A DNA stretch of 64,000 nt from Providencia heimbachae ATCC 35613 (GTDB lineage: Bacteria; Pseudomonadota; Gammaproteobacteria; Enterobacterales; Enterobacteriaceae): the NCBI RefSeq assembly GCF_001655055.1, contig NZ_LXEW01000010.1, forward strand, positions 62,001 to 126,000, written 5' to 3'. Positions 47,292 to 55,646 of this stretch are shown in pieces. Both the position numbers and the translations under genes were made by a program. Positions within the stretch are counted from its first letter, which is position 1; every line of letters begins with the position of its first letter. The notes beneath the pieces were generated by a model. It saw nothing but the letters and a program-made list of their open reading frames with translations. It made no database searches and was not told the origin of the DNA.

Positions 47292-47987
47292 ATGAAAACA
47301 ATAGGATTAATTGGAGGGATGAGTTGGGAGTCAACCCAACTCTACTATCAACAAATTAATGAAGGTATAAAAAAATACTTGGGAGGCTTACATTCAGCAA
47401 GAATCATTTTATATAGCGTTGATTTTGCAGAAATTGAACAATTTCAGTCTAATGACCAATGGGATCTCGCCGCAAAGTATTTAGTAAATGCAGGTATAAG
47501 TATCAAATTAGCGGGGGCTGATTTTTTAGTTTTATGCACAAATACTATGCATAAAGTCGCAGATGAAATTGAGTCTCAAACACAGCTTCCTTTACTACAC
47601 ATAGCCGATGCAACCGGTGAGAAAATAGTCAACACTGGGTTTAAAAAAGTGGGTCTACTTGGTACTGCCTTCACGATGGAACAGCCGTTTTACAAAGAAC
47701 GACTCTCCGATAAATTTGGTTTAACTGTAATAACCCCTAATGCGGAAGATAGAAAAATTATCCATAACGTTATATATCAGGAACTGTGTTTAGGGCACAT
47801 AAACGAAAATTCAAAAAAAGAATATAAAAGGATAATGACTAATCTCGTTCAACAAGGTGCTGAAGGCATCATTCTTGGTTGTACAGAGATAACATTACTC
47901 GTCGGTGAAAGAGATACTTCTGTTCATATATTCGACACAACCGCTATCCATGCTCAAAAAGCTGTAGAGATAGCATTAAACATCTAG
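47292..47987 (+). CDS. ygeA: Amino acid racemase of the aspartate/glutamate racemase family, YgeA-like
   Basis: 231 aa from ATG 47292 (E. coli YgeA 230). Opening MKTIGLIGGMSWESTQLYYQ, catalytic cysteines Cys82 in LVLCTNTMHKVAD and Cys197 in IILGCTEITLL, the two-base PLP-independent racemase arrangement. YgeA in E. coli racemises broad amino acids such as homoserine with low activity. The frame is open further upstream but lacks an SD. A repeat lies just upstream. Confidence 0.92.
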   Translation: MKTIGLIGGMSWESTQLYYQQINEGIKKYLGGLHSARIILYSVDFAEIEQFQSNDQWDLAAKYLVNAGISIKLAGADFLVLCTNTMHKVADEIESQTQLPLLHIADATGEKIVNTGFKKVGLLGTAFTMEQPFYKERLSDKFGLTVITPNAEDRKIIHNVIYQELCLGHINENSKKEYKRIMTNLVQQGAEGIILGCTEITLLVGERDTSVHIFDTTAIHAQKAVEIALNI

Positions 47988-48346
47988 TCGTTTATACGTA
48001 GGTATCATTTTTAACATAAGCACCTGTGATTTAAATATTGCGTGTTCAATAGATTTTTAAATTACATTTTTCGATGCTCACTATACATACTACATTATTT
48101 ATATTTAGTGTTTTTTAGGTAAAAGTATTTGTTTGAATAATAATTTTTATTATAATAAAAATCTAAAGTTACTCATTATAATAATTTATTACACTGTTTT
48201 AAACACATTAGAATTGTAAATTGATACTTTATAACATCAATTAACATTTGGTTGCTCAAAAGATGAATTTACAGACTTTTACCCATTGAATCTAAATTTG
48301 TATATATGATAATTCCTTTTTTATTTCAATACTAGAAGTTGACACT
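47988..48346. other. AT-rich intergenic region upstream of the MrpJ-like gene
   Basis: About 360 bases, very AT-rich with TTTTTATTATAATAAAAATC-like stretches. No gene, repeat or strong hairpin was found. Such AT-rich regions are usual H-NS targets upstream of fimbrial-type regulators. Confidence 0.4.
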
Positions 48347-48595
48347 ATGAACGACGAAAAAAAATTAAGTAATGAGACTCTGGGTAAGTTTATCAAAGCG
48401 GCAAGACTCTCTCTCAATATAACAAGCACTGAAATGGCTAAAAAAGCATCCATTTCGGAAAGTATCTACTCCAAATATGAAGACGGCACTCTCTCAATTT
48501 ATATCGACCATCTTGTTGTTTTCGCTAACATATTAAATATTGATTTAAAAACTTGTTTCGATGTATATATATCCCCAGAAAAATATAACTCATAA
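48347..48595 (+). CDS. Small HTH_XRE regulator, MrpJ-like
   Basis: 82 aa. The whole protein is one XRE-type helix-turn-helix domain: TLGKFIKAARLSLNITSTEMAKKASISESIYSKYEDG, then HLVVFANILNIDLKTCFDVY. Size and layout match MrpJ and its paralogues, which in Proteus/Providencia end fimbrial operons and repress motility. No fimbrial genes lie nearby, so it would be an orphan copy. GTTGACA-like upstream; no SD of note. Confidence 0.75.
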   Translation: MNDEKKLSNETLGKFIKAARLSLNITSTEMAKKASISESIYSKYEDGTLSIYIDHLVVFANILNIDLKTCFDVYISPEKYNS

Positions 48596-48829
48596 TATAA
48601 ATTTACTTTTGTATATTATGTATAACAAGTTTAACAACCGAGAATCACCTGCTGTTAATATAGAAATAGCCTCCATATACTAGTAGTAAGCATTACAATT
48701 AGAGAGGCAATCGAACTCACTCGATACATATTATATAATGAAGATCAAATGGTTATAGCTTATCATTATTTAGCAACATTCTTATATGTCATCAAAATCA
48801 GACTTTAAGCTTAGAATTGCGTATATAAA

Positions 48830-48857
48830 TAGACAAATTGGTAACTATCCGTACAAT
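48830..48857 (+). promoter_or_regulatory. Candidate sigma-70 promoter of the catA leader
   Basis: -35 TAGACA (48830-48835) and -10 TACAAT (48852-48857), each 5 of 6 to consensus, 16-base spacer. Transcription would start near 48864, about 30 bases before the leader peptide start. Confidence 0.55.
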
Positions 48858-48894
48858 CGTTGAATCTAAGTAAACATACACGAGTGGAGGCTAT

Positions 48895-48930
48895 ATGGTT
48901 TTATCTAAAGCAGAAAGAAAACCCTTCTAA
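48895..48930 (+). CDS. Leader peptide of the catA attenuator (MVLSKAERKPF)
   Basis: An 11-codon ORF with ATG at 48895 and TAA at 48928-48930, preceded by the strong SD GTGGAGG at 48884-48890. Its last three codons and stop form the 5' arm of a perfect stem that hides the cat ribosome site. Leader peptides of drug-inducible cat genes and of cmlA are of the same length and have a stalling site a few codons before the stem. Ala6 would be the penultimate residue when Glu7 is in the P site, the kind of residue known to favour chloramphenicol arrest. Confidence 0.72.
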   Translation: MVLSKAERKPF

Positions 48931-48955
48931 TAAATTTTTTTTATTATTAGAAGGG
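48922..48955 (+). promoter_or_regulatory. Stem-loop sequestering the catA ribosome binding site (attenuator)
   Basis: CCCTTCTAATAA (48922-48933) pairs perfectly over 12 bp with TTATTAGAAGGG (48944-48955), loop of 10 bases. The catA SD AGAAGGG (48949-48955) is the end of the 3' arm and lies 8 bases before the catA ATG. A ribosome stalled at leader codon 6-7 would cover the 5' arm and free the SD. Confidence 0.78.
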
Positions 48956-48963
48956 ATTAAAAA

Positions 48964-49605
48964 ATGAATTATATTAAATTTGATATCGAAACATGGCAAC
49001 GCAAAGAGCATTTTCAACTATTTGATGCTCAACTTAATTGTGGTTTTAGTTTAACCACAAAATTAGATATAACAGTTTTAAAAAAACGCATAGATTCAAG
49101 TGACTATGCATTTTATCCGACCCTTATCTATCTACTATCTAAAATTGTAAATTCATACCCTGAATTTCGTTTTGCCAAAAAAGAAGGGGAACTGATCCTA
49201 TGGGATGTTGTTAGCCCTAGTTTTACGTTGTTTCATCAGAATACAGAAACATTTTCTTCTCTATGGAGTGAGTACTCCGATGATATAAGCACCTTCATGG
49301 CAAACTATAATCAGCAAATGTCACTTTTTAAAGACAACCTAAGCTTATCTCCACAACCTAAGCAAATAGAGAATATTTTCTATATTTCCTCATTACCGTG
49401 GGTCGTATTTGATAGCTTTAATCTCAACATAGCTGATATCACAAAAAACTTTGCACCTATTTTTACAATGGGTCAGTTTCATTATGAGCAAGATAAAATT
49501 GTCTTACCACTTGCCGTTCAAGTTCACCATGCGGTATGCGACGGGTTTCATGTTGGCCGCCTTATCAACCAATTACAAAAACTTTGTGATGAAATAACGT
49601 TTTAG
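48964..49605 (+). CDS. catA: Chloramphenicol acetyltransferase, CatA type
   Basis: 213 aa, the standard trimeric CAT size. It transfers an acetyl group from acetyl-CoA to the 3-hydroxyl of chloramphenicol. The catalytic motif VHHAVCDGFHVGRL holds His189 and Asp193; SPSFTLFHQNTETFSSLW and SSLPWVVFDSFNLN are further CAT landmarks. The N-terminus is shorter than in E. coli CAT I. Expression is probably controlled by the leader and stem-loop immediately upstream. A terminator follows. It lies in an AT-rich stretch between ygeA/mrpJ-like genes and ttcA without transposon traces, which suggests a resident chromosomal gene. Confidence 0.93.
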   Translation: MNYIKFDIETWQRKEHFQLFDAQLNCGFSLTTKLDITVLKKRIDSSDYAFYPTLIYLLSKIVNSYPEFRFAKKEGELILWDVVSPSFTLFHQNTETFSSLWSEYSDDISTFMANYNQQMSLFKDNLSLSPQPKQIENIFYISSLPWVVFDSFNLNIADITKNFAPIFTMGQFHYEQDKIVLPLAVQVHHAVCDGFHVGRLINQLQKLCDEITF

Positions 49606-49607
49606 AT

Positions 49608-49646
49608 AAAGGGGGAATTGAGAAGTGAGCCTCGATTCCCCTTTTT
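49608..49646 (+). terminator. Intrinsic terminator after catA
   Basis: AAAGGGGGAAT pairs with ATTCCCCTTT with one bulged G, followed by TTGG. The T-run is short but the stem is strong. Confidence 0.7.
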
Positions 49647-49660
49647 GGCTATTAAAGGTT

Positions 49661-49801
49661 TTATTTCATTGAAATTAAAGCAATAAAAATAATATCACCG
49701 ATCACACCACTTTGAAAAATAGACTCAATAGGCGTAATCACCATTTTTATGGTACTCGCCAAGGTATAAGATAAAATATCAATAGGATTTATTGCAAGCA
49801 T
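49661..49801 (-). CDS. Small hydrophobic protein (46 aa) of unknown function
   Basis: ATG at 49801 with a strong SD (AAGGAGAACCT) and stop at 49661. The product, beginning MLAINPIDILSYTLAST, has a hydrophobic C-terminal half (GVIGDIIFIALISMK) and an amphipathic middle, so a single membrane-associated helix. Codon use is ordinary. It is convergent with catA and ends 15 bases past the catA terminator. Small membrane proteins of this size are typical stress proteins or peptide toxins; neither is proven. Confidence 0.6.
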   Translation of the reverse strand: MLAINPIDILSYTLASTIKMVITPIESIFQSGVIGDIIFIALISMK

Positions 49802-50173
49802 AGGTTCTCCTTTATCTTAGAGGATAAGCAGTAACATAAATAAACTCAACAGTACAAACCATCACGATGATTAACCCATTGATATTAATGTTGATATAAG
49901 CAATTTCAAATAAAAAATAATGCTATATCACCCTCTTTTAAGTAACGGGTATCGGAACCCCCTAAGCTTCTGGTATTATGTCCCTCTTTTTCGATGTATT
50001 GCGGAAAATATTTTTTAACCTTTATTCATTAGTTTATTCGCTCTAATTGCTCATAACGAAAGATATTTATCTATGAGTTCGATGATAGAGAAAAGTCATG
50101 AGTAGTGATGAATAAAGTTAAAATTAAATTATTATCAGCAAGTTAAACAATAAACAGTAACGATACCTAATAG
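49802..50173. other. Intergenic region upstream of ttcA
   Basis: About 370 bases holding the promoters of the leftward small protein and of rightward ttcA. I see no repeat, terminator or further convincing ORF. Confidence 0.35.
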
Positions 50174-51088
50174 ATGAACGCTCAAAAAGAACAATACAAC
50201 TTAAATAAGCTGCAAAAAAGAATACGCCGCGATGTAGGACAAGCGATTGCTGATTTCAATATGATTGAAGATGGCGACCGTATCATGGTTTGCCTATCTG
50301 GCGGAAAGGATAGTTATACCTTGCTGTCTATCCTACAAAGCTTACAAAAAAGTGCACCAATCACTTTTTCGCTTATTGCAGTGAATTTAGATCAGAAGCA
50401 ACCTGGTTTCCCTGAGCATATTTTGCCTGAATACCTGAACCAATTAGGTGTCGAATACAAAATTGTTGAAGAGAATACTTACAGTATTGTAAAAGAAATT
50501 ATTCCTGAAGGAAAAACGACCTGCTCTCTATGCTCTCGTTTGCGCCGTGGTATTTTATACCGTACAGCAACGGAGCTTGGCGCAACTAAAATTGCATTAG
50601 GCCACCATCGTGATGATATTTTACAAACAATGTTTTTAAATATGTTTTATGGCGGCAAACTCAAAGCTATGCCACCAAAATTAATGAGTGATGATGGTAA
50701 GCATATTGTTATTCGCCCTCTCGCTTATTGTCGCGAAAAAGATATTGAACGCTTTGCCGAAGCCAAAGAGTTTCCGATAATCCCTTGTAATCTTTGTGGT
50801 TCACAACCAAATTTACAACGTCAAGTTATTAAAGAAATGCTCCGTGATTGGGATAAGCGCTATCCTGGCCGGATAGAAACGATGTTTCGTGCAACCCAGA
50901 ATGTTGTACCATCACATCTCTGTGATATTAATCTGTTTGATTTTAAAAACATTTCACATGGTGATGATATCATTAATGGTGGTGACCTTGCCTTTGATCG
51001 CGAGGAATTTCCAGCACAAAGCTTAATAGATGAAGATGACATACCCGATTTCAATACCCAAAGGCTCGATATAATCGAAGTTAAATAA
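50174..51088 (+). CDS. ttcA: tRNA 2-thiocytidine biosynthesis protein TtcA
   Basis: 304 aa (E. coli 311). PP-loop SGGKDS at 42-47 binds ATP; CSLC at C117/C120 and CNLCG (about residue 205) supply the [4Fe-4S] cluster ligands. It thiolates cytidine 32 in several tRNAs. [19 protein letters not shown] and [14 protein letters not shown] are family blocks. Lies between the cat region and convergent zntB, as ttcA and zntB are close in E. coli. Confidence 0.95.
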   Translation: MNAQKEQYNLNKLQKRIRRDVGQAIADFNMIEDGDRIMVCLSGGKDSYTLLSILQSLQKSAPITFSLIAVNLDQKQPGFPEHILPEYLNQLGVEYKIVEENTYSIVKEIIPEGKTTCSLCSRLRRGILYRTATELGATKIALGHHRDDILQTMFLNMFYGGKLKAMPPKLMSDDGKHIVIRPLAYCREKDIERFAEAKEFPIIPCNLCGSQPNLQRQVIKEMLRDWDKRYPGRIETMFRATQNVVPSHLCDINLFDFKNISHGDDIINGGDLAFDREEFPAQSLIDEDDIPDFNTQRLDIIEVK

Positions 51089-51210
51089 TTTTATCTATTC
51101 ATATAGTTCATGCAGTTACACCTAAATATATGCCTCCAGTTGGGGGCTATAAACGCATAAACAAAACTGTCACCATTCTGGATTCAAACACAAATTTTTA
51201 GAAAAAAAAA

Positions 51211-51232
51211 GCCGATGTTAATTAACATCGGC
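51211..51232 (-). terminator. Intrinsic terminator for leftward zntB transcription
   Basis: A perfect palindrome, GCCGATGTTAATTAACATCGGC; on the minus strand it is followed by nine T. It lies about 180 bases past the zntB stop and can also stop ttcA from the other side. Confidence 0.8.
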
Positions 51233-51282
51233 ATTACAGTGGTCAATTATTCTGTATAAGAACTCAATATGAGAAAAACTAC

Positions 51283-51364
51283 AATTATGGAGCACAACGT
51301 TCATCGCTCAACGTTGCATTCACCTGCGGGACTAATAGTGCCTTAAAACTCTATTAGTTTTATT
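51283..51364 (+). ncRNA. Candidate small RNA or 3' structured element between ttcA and zntB
   Basis: CAACGTT/AACGTTG (51295-51316) and ACTAATAG/CTATTAGT (51331-51358) form two hairpins, the second followed by TTTTATT. No promoter is clear. It could be a short RNA, or the structured 3' part of a ttcA or zntB message. Confidence 0.3.
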
Positions 51365-51410
51365 GATTTATCTCAAACTAGTTCCCGTTATAGTAAATAA
51401 CTCATCTATT

Positions 51411-52394
51411 TTAGAGCCAGCGACTTTTTCTTAGCCACCAAAATACGGTTCCAATCAAACACGCCAGTAAAATACAAAATGCACTAAACCCAAACCTAAA
51501 TTCATTTCCGGGGATACCACCTAAATTAACGCCAAATAGCCCAGTTAAAAAAGTGGTCGGTAAAAATATCATCGCCATAAGTGACATGGTATAAATTCGC
51601 CGATTCATCATTTCTGTCATCATGTTAGTAATTTCATCTGACATAATTGCCGTTCTGGAAATAAATCCATCTAAATCTTCAATACAGCGACCTAACCTAT
51701 CTGATATTTCTTGTAATCGTCGCCTGTCAGTATCATCAAGCCATAACAATTTCTCTGCAGTTAATCGCGATAGCATATCCCTTTGAGGAGCCATGTAGCG
51801 GCGAACCACAATAATTTGTTTTCTAAGAAGTGCTAATTCACCTCTTTCAGGAATTTCACCATGTAAGATATAATCCTCGAGGTCAATTAAGCGCTCATGC
51901 AAAGAATCCGTGAAATCACTTATTTCATCCGTGATCGCATCAGTCACCTCAACCAGCCAATCACCTGTACTTTGTGCACCAACACCTTCTTTTAAATCAT
52001 TAATAACACTGTCTAGTGAATTAACTTTACGATGGCGGCTAGAAATAATAATGCGACTATTAATAAAAACACGAAATGCGACTAATTGCTCAGGTCGTTG
52101 CCCCTCATTGGTATTTAAGGTCTGTAATGTTAATAAAACACCATCCCCAACACGAATAATACGCCAGCGTCCTGAATGACCTGAAAGTGCTGATTTAACT
52201 TGATCGTTAAATAAATCTGATTGTTGGATCCACTGGAAACTATCTTGGTTTTTATAATCATAGTGCAACCAAAATGGAGATTGTTGCGAAGCGCTTGCAT
52301 TCACATCAATGGGAAGTAATCCACCATCGCCAATTAATTGAAACGCATGTACCGGATTTGAATTTTGAAATAGCGAGCCGTAAACCAACGCCAT
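51411..52394 (-). CDS. zntB: Zinc transporter ZntB (CorA family)
   Basis: 327 aa from the ATG at 52394, exactly E. coli length, with GGGGATAA upstream; the longer open frame to 52487 is not family-like. Soluble N-terminal funnel (1-265) with SRHRKVNSLDSVI and LIDLEDYILHGEIPERGELALLRKQIIVVRRYMAPQRD, then two transmembrane helices with the CorA pore motif GVNLGGIPG. It is a proton-coupled zinc importer in recent work (earlier described as an exporter). Confidence 0.94.
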   Translation of the reverse strand: MALVYGSLFQNSNPVHAFQLIGDGGLLPIDVNASASQQSPFWLHYDYKNQDSFQWIQQSDLFNDQVKSALSGHSGRWRIIRVGDGVLLTLQTLNTNEGQRPEQLVAFRVFINSRIIISSRHRKVNSLDSVINDLKEGVGAQSTGDWLVEVTDAITDEISDFTDSLHERLIDLEDYILHGEIPERGELALLRKQIIVVRRYMAPQRDMLSRLTAEKLLWLDDTDRRRLQEISDRLGRCIEDLDGFISRTAIMSDEITNMMTEMMNRRIYTMSLMAMIFLPTTFLTGLFGVNLGGIPGNEFRFGFSAFCILLACLIGTVFWWLRKSRWL

Positions 52395-52602
52395 GCAGTT
52401 ATCCCCGTTTATTAACAATAAGTTATTATTAGTAGAATAAAAGAAAGATTGCAATAACTTCAAGAAAAGGTTTGATATAAAACGCAATACTGCATTCTAA
52501 AGATAATAGCAAAACGTAACCCTACAGTGAGCCACCAGTCACCATATTTGCTATAAAAATTGAAAAAATTGACACAAACGAGCAAAAAAATATTTATGAC
52601 TT

Positions 52603-52677
52603 ATCTATTATTAACAATGTAGTGTTTATTCCTTTTTGATCCTCCTTCTCTCTCTCCAGTAGAAGGAGTTTTTTTTC
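52603..52677 (+). ncRNA. Candidate small RNA between zntB and mppA
   Basis: -35 TTGACA at 52569-52574 with a weak -10 region (TATTTA, 52591-52596), a U-rich body and a terminator CTCCTTCT/AGAAGGAG (52642-52668) followed by eight T, all on the plus strand where no gene exists. E. coli fnrS lies at this side of zntB, but no FNR site is visible here, so identity is open. Confidence 0.4.
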
Positions 52678-52714
52678 TTTATTTAAACTCCTCATTCTTA
52701 GTCTTCAACAAAAA

Positions 52715-52741
52715 AGCCCATACAAAACCTACGTACGGGCT
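52715..52741 (-). terminator. Intrinsic terminator of mppA
   Basis: AGCCC and TAC (52715-52723) pair with GTA and GGGCT (52733-52741) with one mismatch; on the minus strand TTTTTTGTTG follows, 9 bases past the mppA stop. Confidence 0.8.
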
Positions 52742-52749
52742 GATTTTAC

Positions 52750-54372
52750 CTAATGTTTAATAATATAAAAACTGTGGCTATATGCGACATCTTCAGGGTT
52801 ATTTATCGGATACCCTTTTAACCAAGGCTTAATTAATCGTGCATTGGTGTATTGATAAATTGGCGCTATTGGTGCATTTTGTGCAATTAACGCTTCGGCT
52901 TGGTTATAGTAGTTATTACGCAGCTCTTCGTTAGTTTCAATGCTTGCAGAAGAAAGGATTTGATCGTATTGCTGGCTACTAAATTTAGGAATATTACCAC
53001 TGTGTTGTGATGTTAATAACGATAAAAAAGTAGAAGGCTCGTTAAAATCACCTATCCAAGATGCACGGATAACATCGAAATTACCCGTATTACGACTGTC
53101 GATATATGTTTTCCATTCTTGGTTAATCAGTTTTACCTGCACACCCAATTTTTTCTTCCACATTGATGCAACTGCAATCGCTATTTTTTGATGATTTTCA
53201 GAACTGTTATACAGCAATGTTAATTCTAATGGGTTATGTACTCCATAGCCTGCAGCATGTAGCAATACTTTAGCTTGTTGATCTAATTCTTTTTGTGAAT
53301 AGCTATTATATAGCCCCTTTTTAGGTTTAAAGCCTGCGGTTACATCCGGTGTAAAATAATAAGCAGGTTTTTCACCTGTGCCTAATACCTTGCTCGCGAT
53401 CAATTGGCGGTCAATGGTCATCGACAGTGCTTTACGGACTCTAACATCATCAGTGGGTGCGCTTTGAGTATTAAAAGCATAATAATAAGTACCTAGTTGA
53501 TCAGGCGTAAAAACTTCATTAGGAATATCTTTTAATAATTTCTGGTAACGTTGCTTTGGGAATGATTCTGTAATATCTAAATCACCCGCTAAATAACGAT
53601 TAGTGGCATGTGATTCTTGATTAATCGGAACAAAAGTCACTTTAGTGATCACCGTATTTTTATGATCCCAATAATATGGATTTGCCGTTAAAACAATTTT
53701 TTCATTTACCACTCTATCTGAAAGCACAAAAGCACCATTACCCACCAAATTCCCTACTTTTATCCAATCTGTGCCAATTTTTTCAACGGTGTCCTTGTGT
53801 ACAGGAAATAAACTAAAATTTGCAGTGAGTGATGGGAAATAAGGTACAGGCCTATTAAGAACTATTTTTAGCGTTTGTGAATCAATAGCCTCAACACCTA
53901 ATTGTTCTGGGGGCAATTTTCCATCAATAATATCTTGAGCATTATTAATTCCGGCAAGCGCAGCAAACCAAGCAAATGGAGATGTATTACTCGGTGTAAC
54001 CAACCGACGCCAGCTATAAACAAAGTCTTCTGCTGTCACAGCATCACCATTTGACCAGCGTGTATCAGGACGTAATTTAAACGTCCAAACTCGGTTATCT
54101 ACTGTATCCCAGCTCAGTGCCACACCTGCAATTGGCTTGCCTTCACCATCTTGATTGACAAGTCCTTCGAATAAATCACGCATAACCTGCGCTTCCGTCA
54201 GGCCTACCGACTTTATTGGGTCAAGGGACGCCGGTTCATCTTTTAAATGCCGAGTCACTTCTTGTTTTGTTGCTAAGACGGTTCCCGCAGGGATAACAGC
54301 ACAAATAGCCGGTGAAGCAATAAAAATTGAAGCAAATAATACAGTTAAAGAAGCAAATGAAGGTTTATGCAT
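52750..54372 (-). CDS. mppA: Periplasmic murein peptide-binding protein MppA
   Basis: 540 aa (E. coli 537). Signal peptide 1-25 (SLTVLFASIFIASPAICA). The oligopeptide-binding fold includes LKDEPASLDPIKSVGLTEAQVMRDLFEGLVNQDG, AEDFVYSWRRLV, SPFAWFAALAGINNAQDIIDG and LLYNSSENHQKIAIAVASMWKKKLGV; the closing KGYPINNPEDVAYSHSFYIIKH matches MppA. It binds L-Ala-D-Glu-mDAP for recycling through the Opp permease. OppA is the main alternative, but the close match to MppA and the neighbourhood favour MppA. Confidence 0.92.
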   Translation of the reverse strand: MHKPSFASLTVLFASIFIASPAICAVIPAGTVLATKQEVTRHLKDEPASLDPIKSVGLTEAQVMRDLFEGLVNQDGEGKPIAGVALSWDTVDNRVWTFKLRPDTRWSNGDAVTAEDFVYSWRRLVTPSNTSPFAWFAALAGINNAQDIIDGKLPPEQLGVEAIDSQTLKIVLNRPVPYFPSLTANFSLFPVHKDTVEKIGTDWIKVGNLVGNGAFVLSDRVVNEKIVLTANPYYWDHKNTVITKVTFVPINQESHATNRYLAGDLDITESFPKQRYQKLLKDIPNEVFTPDQLGTYYYAFNTQSAPTDDVRVRKALSMTIDRQLIASKVLGTGEKPAYYFTPDVTAGFKPKKGLYNSYSQKELDQQAKVLLHAAGYGVHNPLELTLLYNSSENHQKIAIAVASMWKKKLGVQVKLINQEWKTYIDSRNTGNFDVIRASWIGDFNEPSTFLSLLTSQHSGNIPKFSSQQYDQILSSASIETNEELRNNYYNQAEALIAQNAPIAPIYQYTNARLIKPWLKGYPINNPEDVAYSHSFYIIKH

Positions 54373-55098
54373 TTTATTTTTTCTATCTTATTAAAAAAGA
54401 AAGTTAGCCCAATATTTTACATGTGATTGTTATGAAAATTAGCTTAATATTTATTTTTAAAGCAAAATTACGATAAATTCCACAGTAATTTTTTGTGTTA
54501 AATTAGAATTTGATCCCACTTAATCATATGCCTTCATTTGTTAAAAATCCATATGCACGCTTTAATTTATGCATAAATTAAAGATTTTCAACAAATTTAT
54601 TAGTTAAATAAATTCAATAGATTAGCTCGATTTTTCTTGTTTTTTATAATCTCGGGTTCAATCAATCATTTAATTTAATAACGGAAATGAACTAACCATA
54701 AAGAAATGGATGCACAGAAAGGACATTTTGTTACACTGGGTAAGGTTAATTACAGCCATACATAATAAAAAGTATCTCTTCTAACAAAAATTATCAGTTG
54801 TATACTGACCTGATGTAGACGCTAATACACCCATAATACATTTACTGTATTAGCATTGCAGAGCTACCTATACTAGGGACCCTAGAGGTATATTAACTTG
54901 TCATCTTAGTATAATTCGAATTATTTTGAATATTGCGTTAGGATTACAGATATTCAACATAAATTTTGGTCAATATTAGAACGTCAAAACCAGAGAAAGT
55001 CTGGCCTAAACGGGGTCATAGCCTTAAGATCGCATAGGGCTTTACTCAAGAAATAGTTTAAGCCACCACTGACTCATAAATAAATGGGAGAAAAATTT
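54373..55098. other. Long intergenic region between mppA and tpx with two hairpins and an ERIC end
   Basis: About 725 bases. Hairpin 1 at 54821-54854 (GCTAATACA/TGTATTAGC), palindrome at 54865-54890 (TACCT-ATA-CTAGGG, then CCCTAG-AGGTA), and a reversed ERIC-like end at about 54909-54933 (TTCGAATTATTTTGAATA). Between 54373 and 54810 I see only AT-rich sequence with the mppA promoter. No gene was found. Confidence 0.45.
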
Positions 55099-55602
55099 AT
55101 GTCACAAACAGTTAAGCTAAAAGGCACTGACATCACTGTTAACGGTGTGTTCTTGCAAGCTAGTGTTCAAGCTAAAGATTTTACACTAACCACGAAAGAT
55201 CTCAGTGATGTATCTCTTGAGGCTTACAAAGGTAAGCGTAAAATTTTAAATATCTTTCCAAGTGTTGATACGGGCGTATGTGCTGCATCTGTTCGTAAAT
55301 TTAATCAACTCGCTAGTGAATTGGAAAATGCGGTTGTTCTGTGTATTTCTGCAGATTTACCTTTCGCTCAAGCACGTTTTTGTGGTGCTGAAGGTCTGGA
55401 TAACGTAGTCACTTTATCAACATTCCGCAGCGCATCTTTCGCAAACGACTATGGTGTTGCCATTGCAAGCGGTCCACTTAAAGGGCTAACTGCACGTTCT
55501 GTTGTTGTGTTAGATGAAAATGATCATGTGATTTATAGCCAATTGGTTCCAGAAATCACTGAAGAACCTGATTATGAAAAAGCCCTCAATAGCTTGAAGT
55601 AA
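55099..55602 (+). CDS. tpx: Lipid hydroperoxide peroxidase Tpx (thiol peroxidase)
   Basis: 167 aa from ATG 55099 (GGAG 10 bases before), one residue shorter than E. coli Tpx. The frame has another ATG at 55084, which would cover this SD. Peroxidatic Cys61 in [18 protein letters not shown] and resolving Cys95 in [12 protein letters not shown] are present. It reduces organic peroxides with thioredoxin in the periplasm or cytosol. Confidence 0.96.
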   Translation: MSQTVKLKGTDITVNGVFLQASVQAKDFTLTTKDLSDVSLEAYKGKRKILNIFPSVDTGVCAASVRKFNQLASELENAVVLCISADLPFAQARFCGAEGLDNVVTLSTFRSASFANDYGVAIASGPLKGLTARSVVVLDENDHVIYSQLVPEITEEPDYEKALNSLK

Positions 55603-55646
55603 TCCATGAATAGCAGTCAGTTTTCTGGCTGCTATTTTCATTAAAA

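Noticed and set aside
48895-48964. catA as part of a transposon or integron
   Set aside because: No inverted repeats, transposase, integrase or attC-like site nearby; composition matches neighbours.
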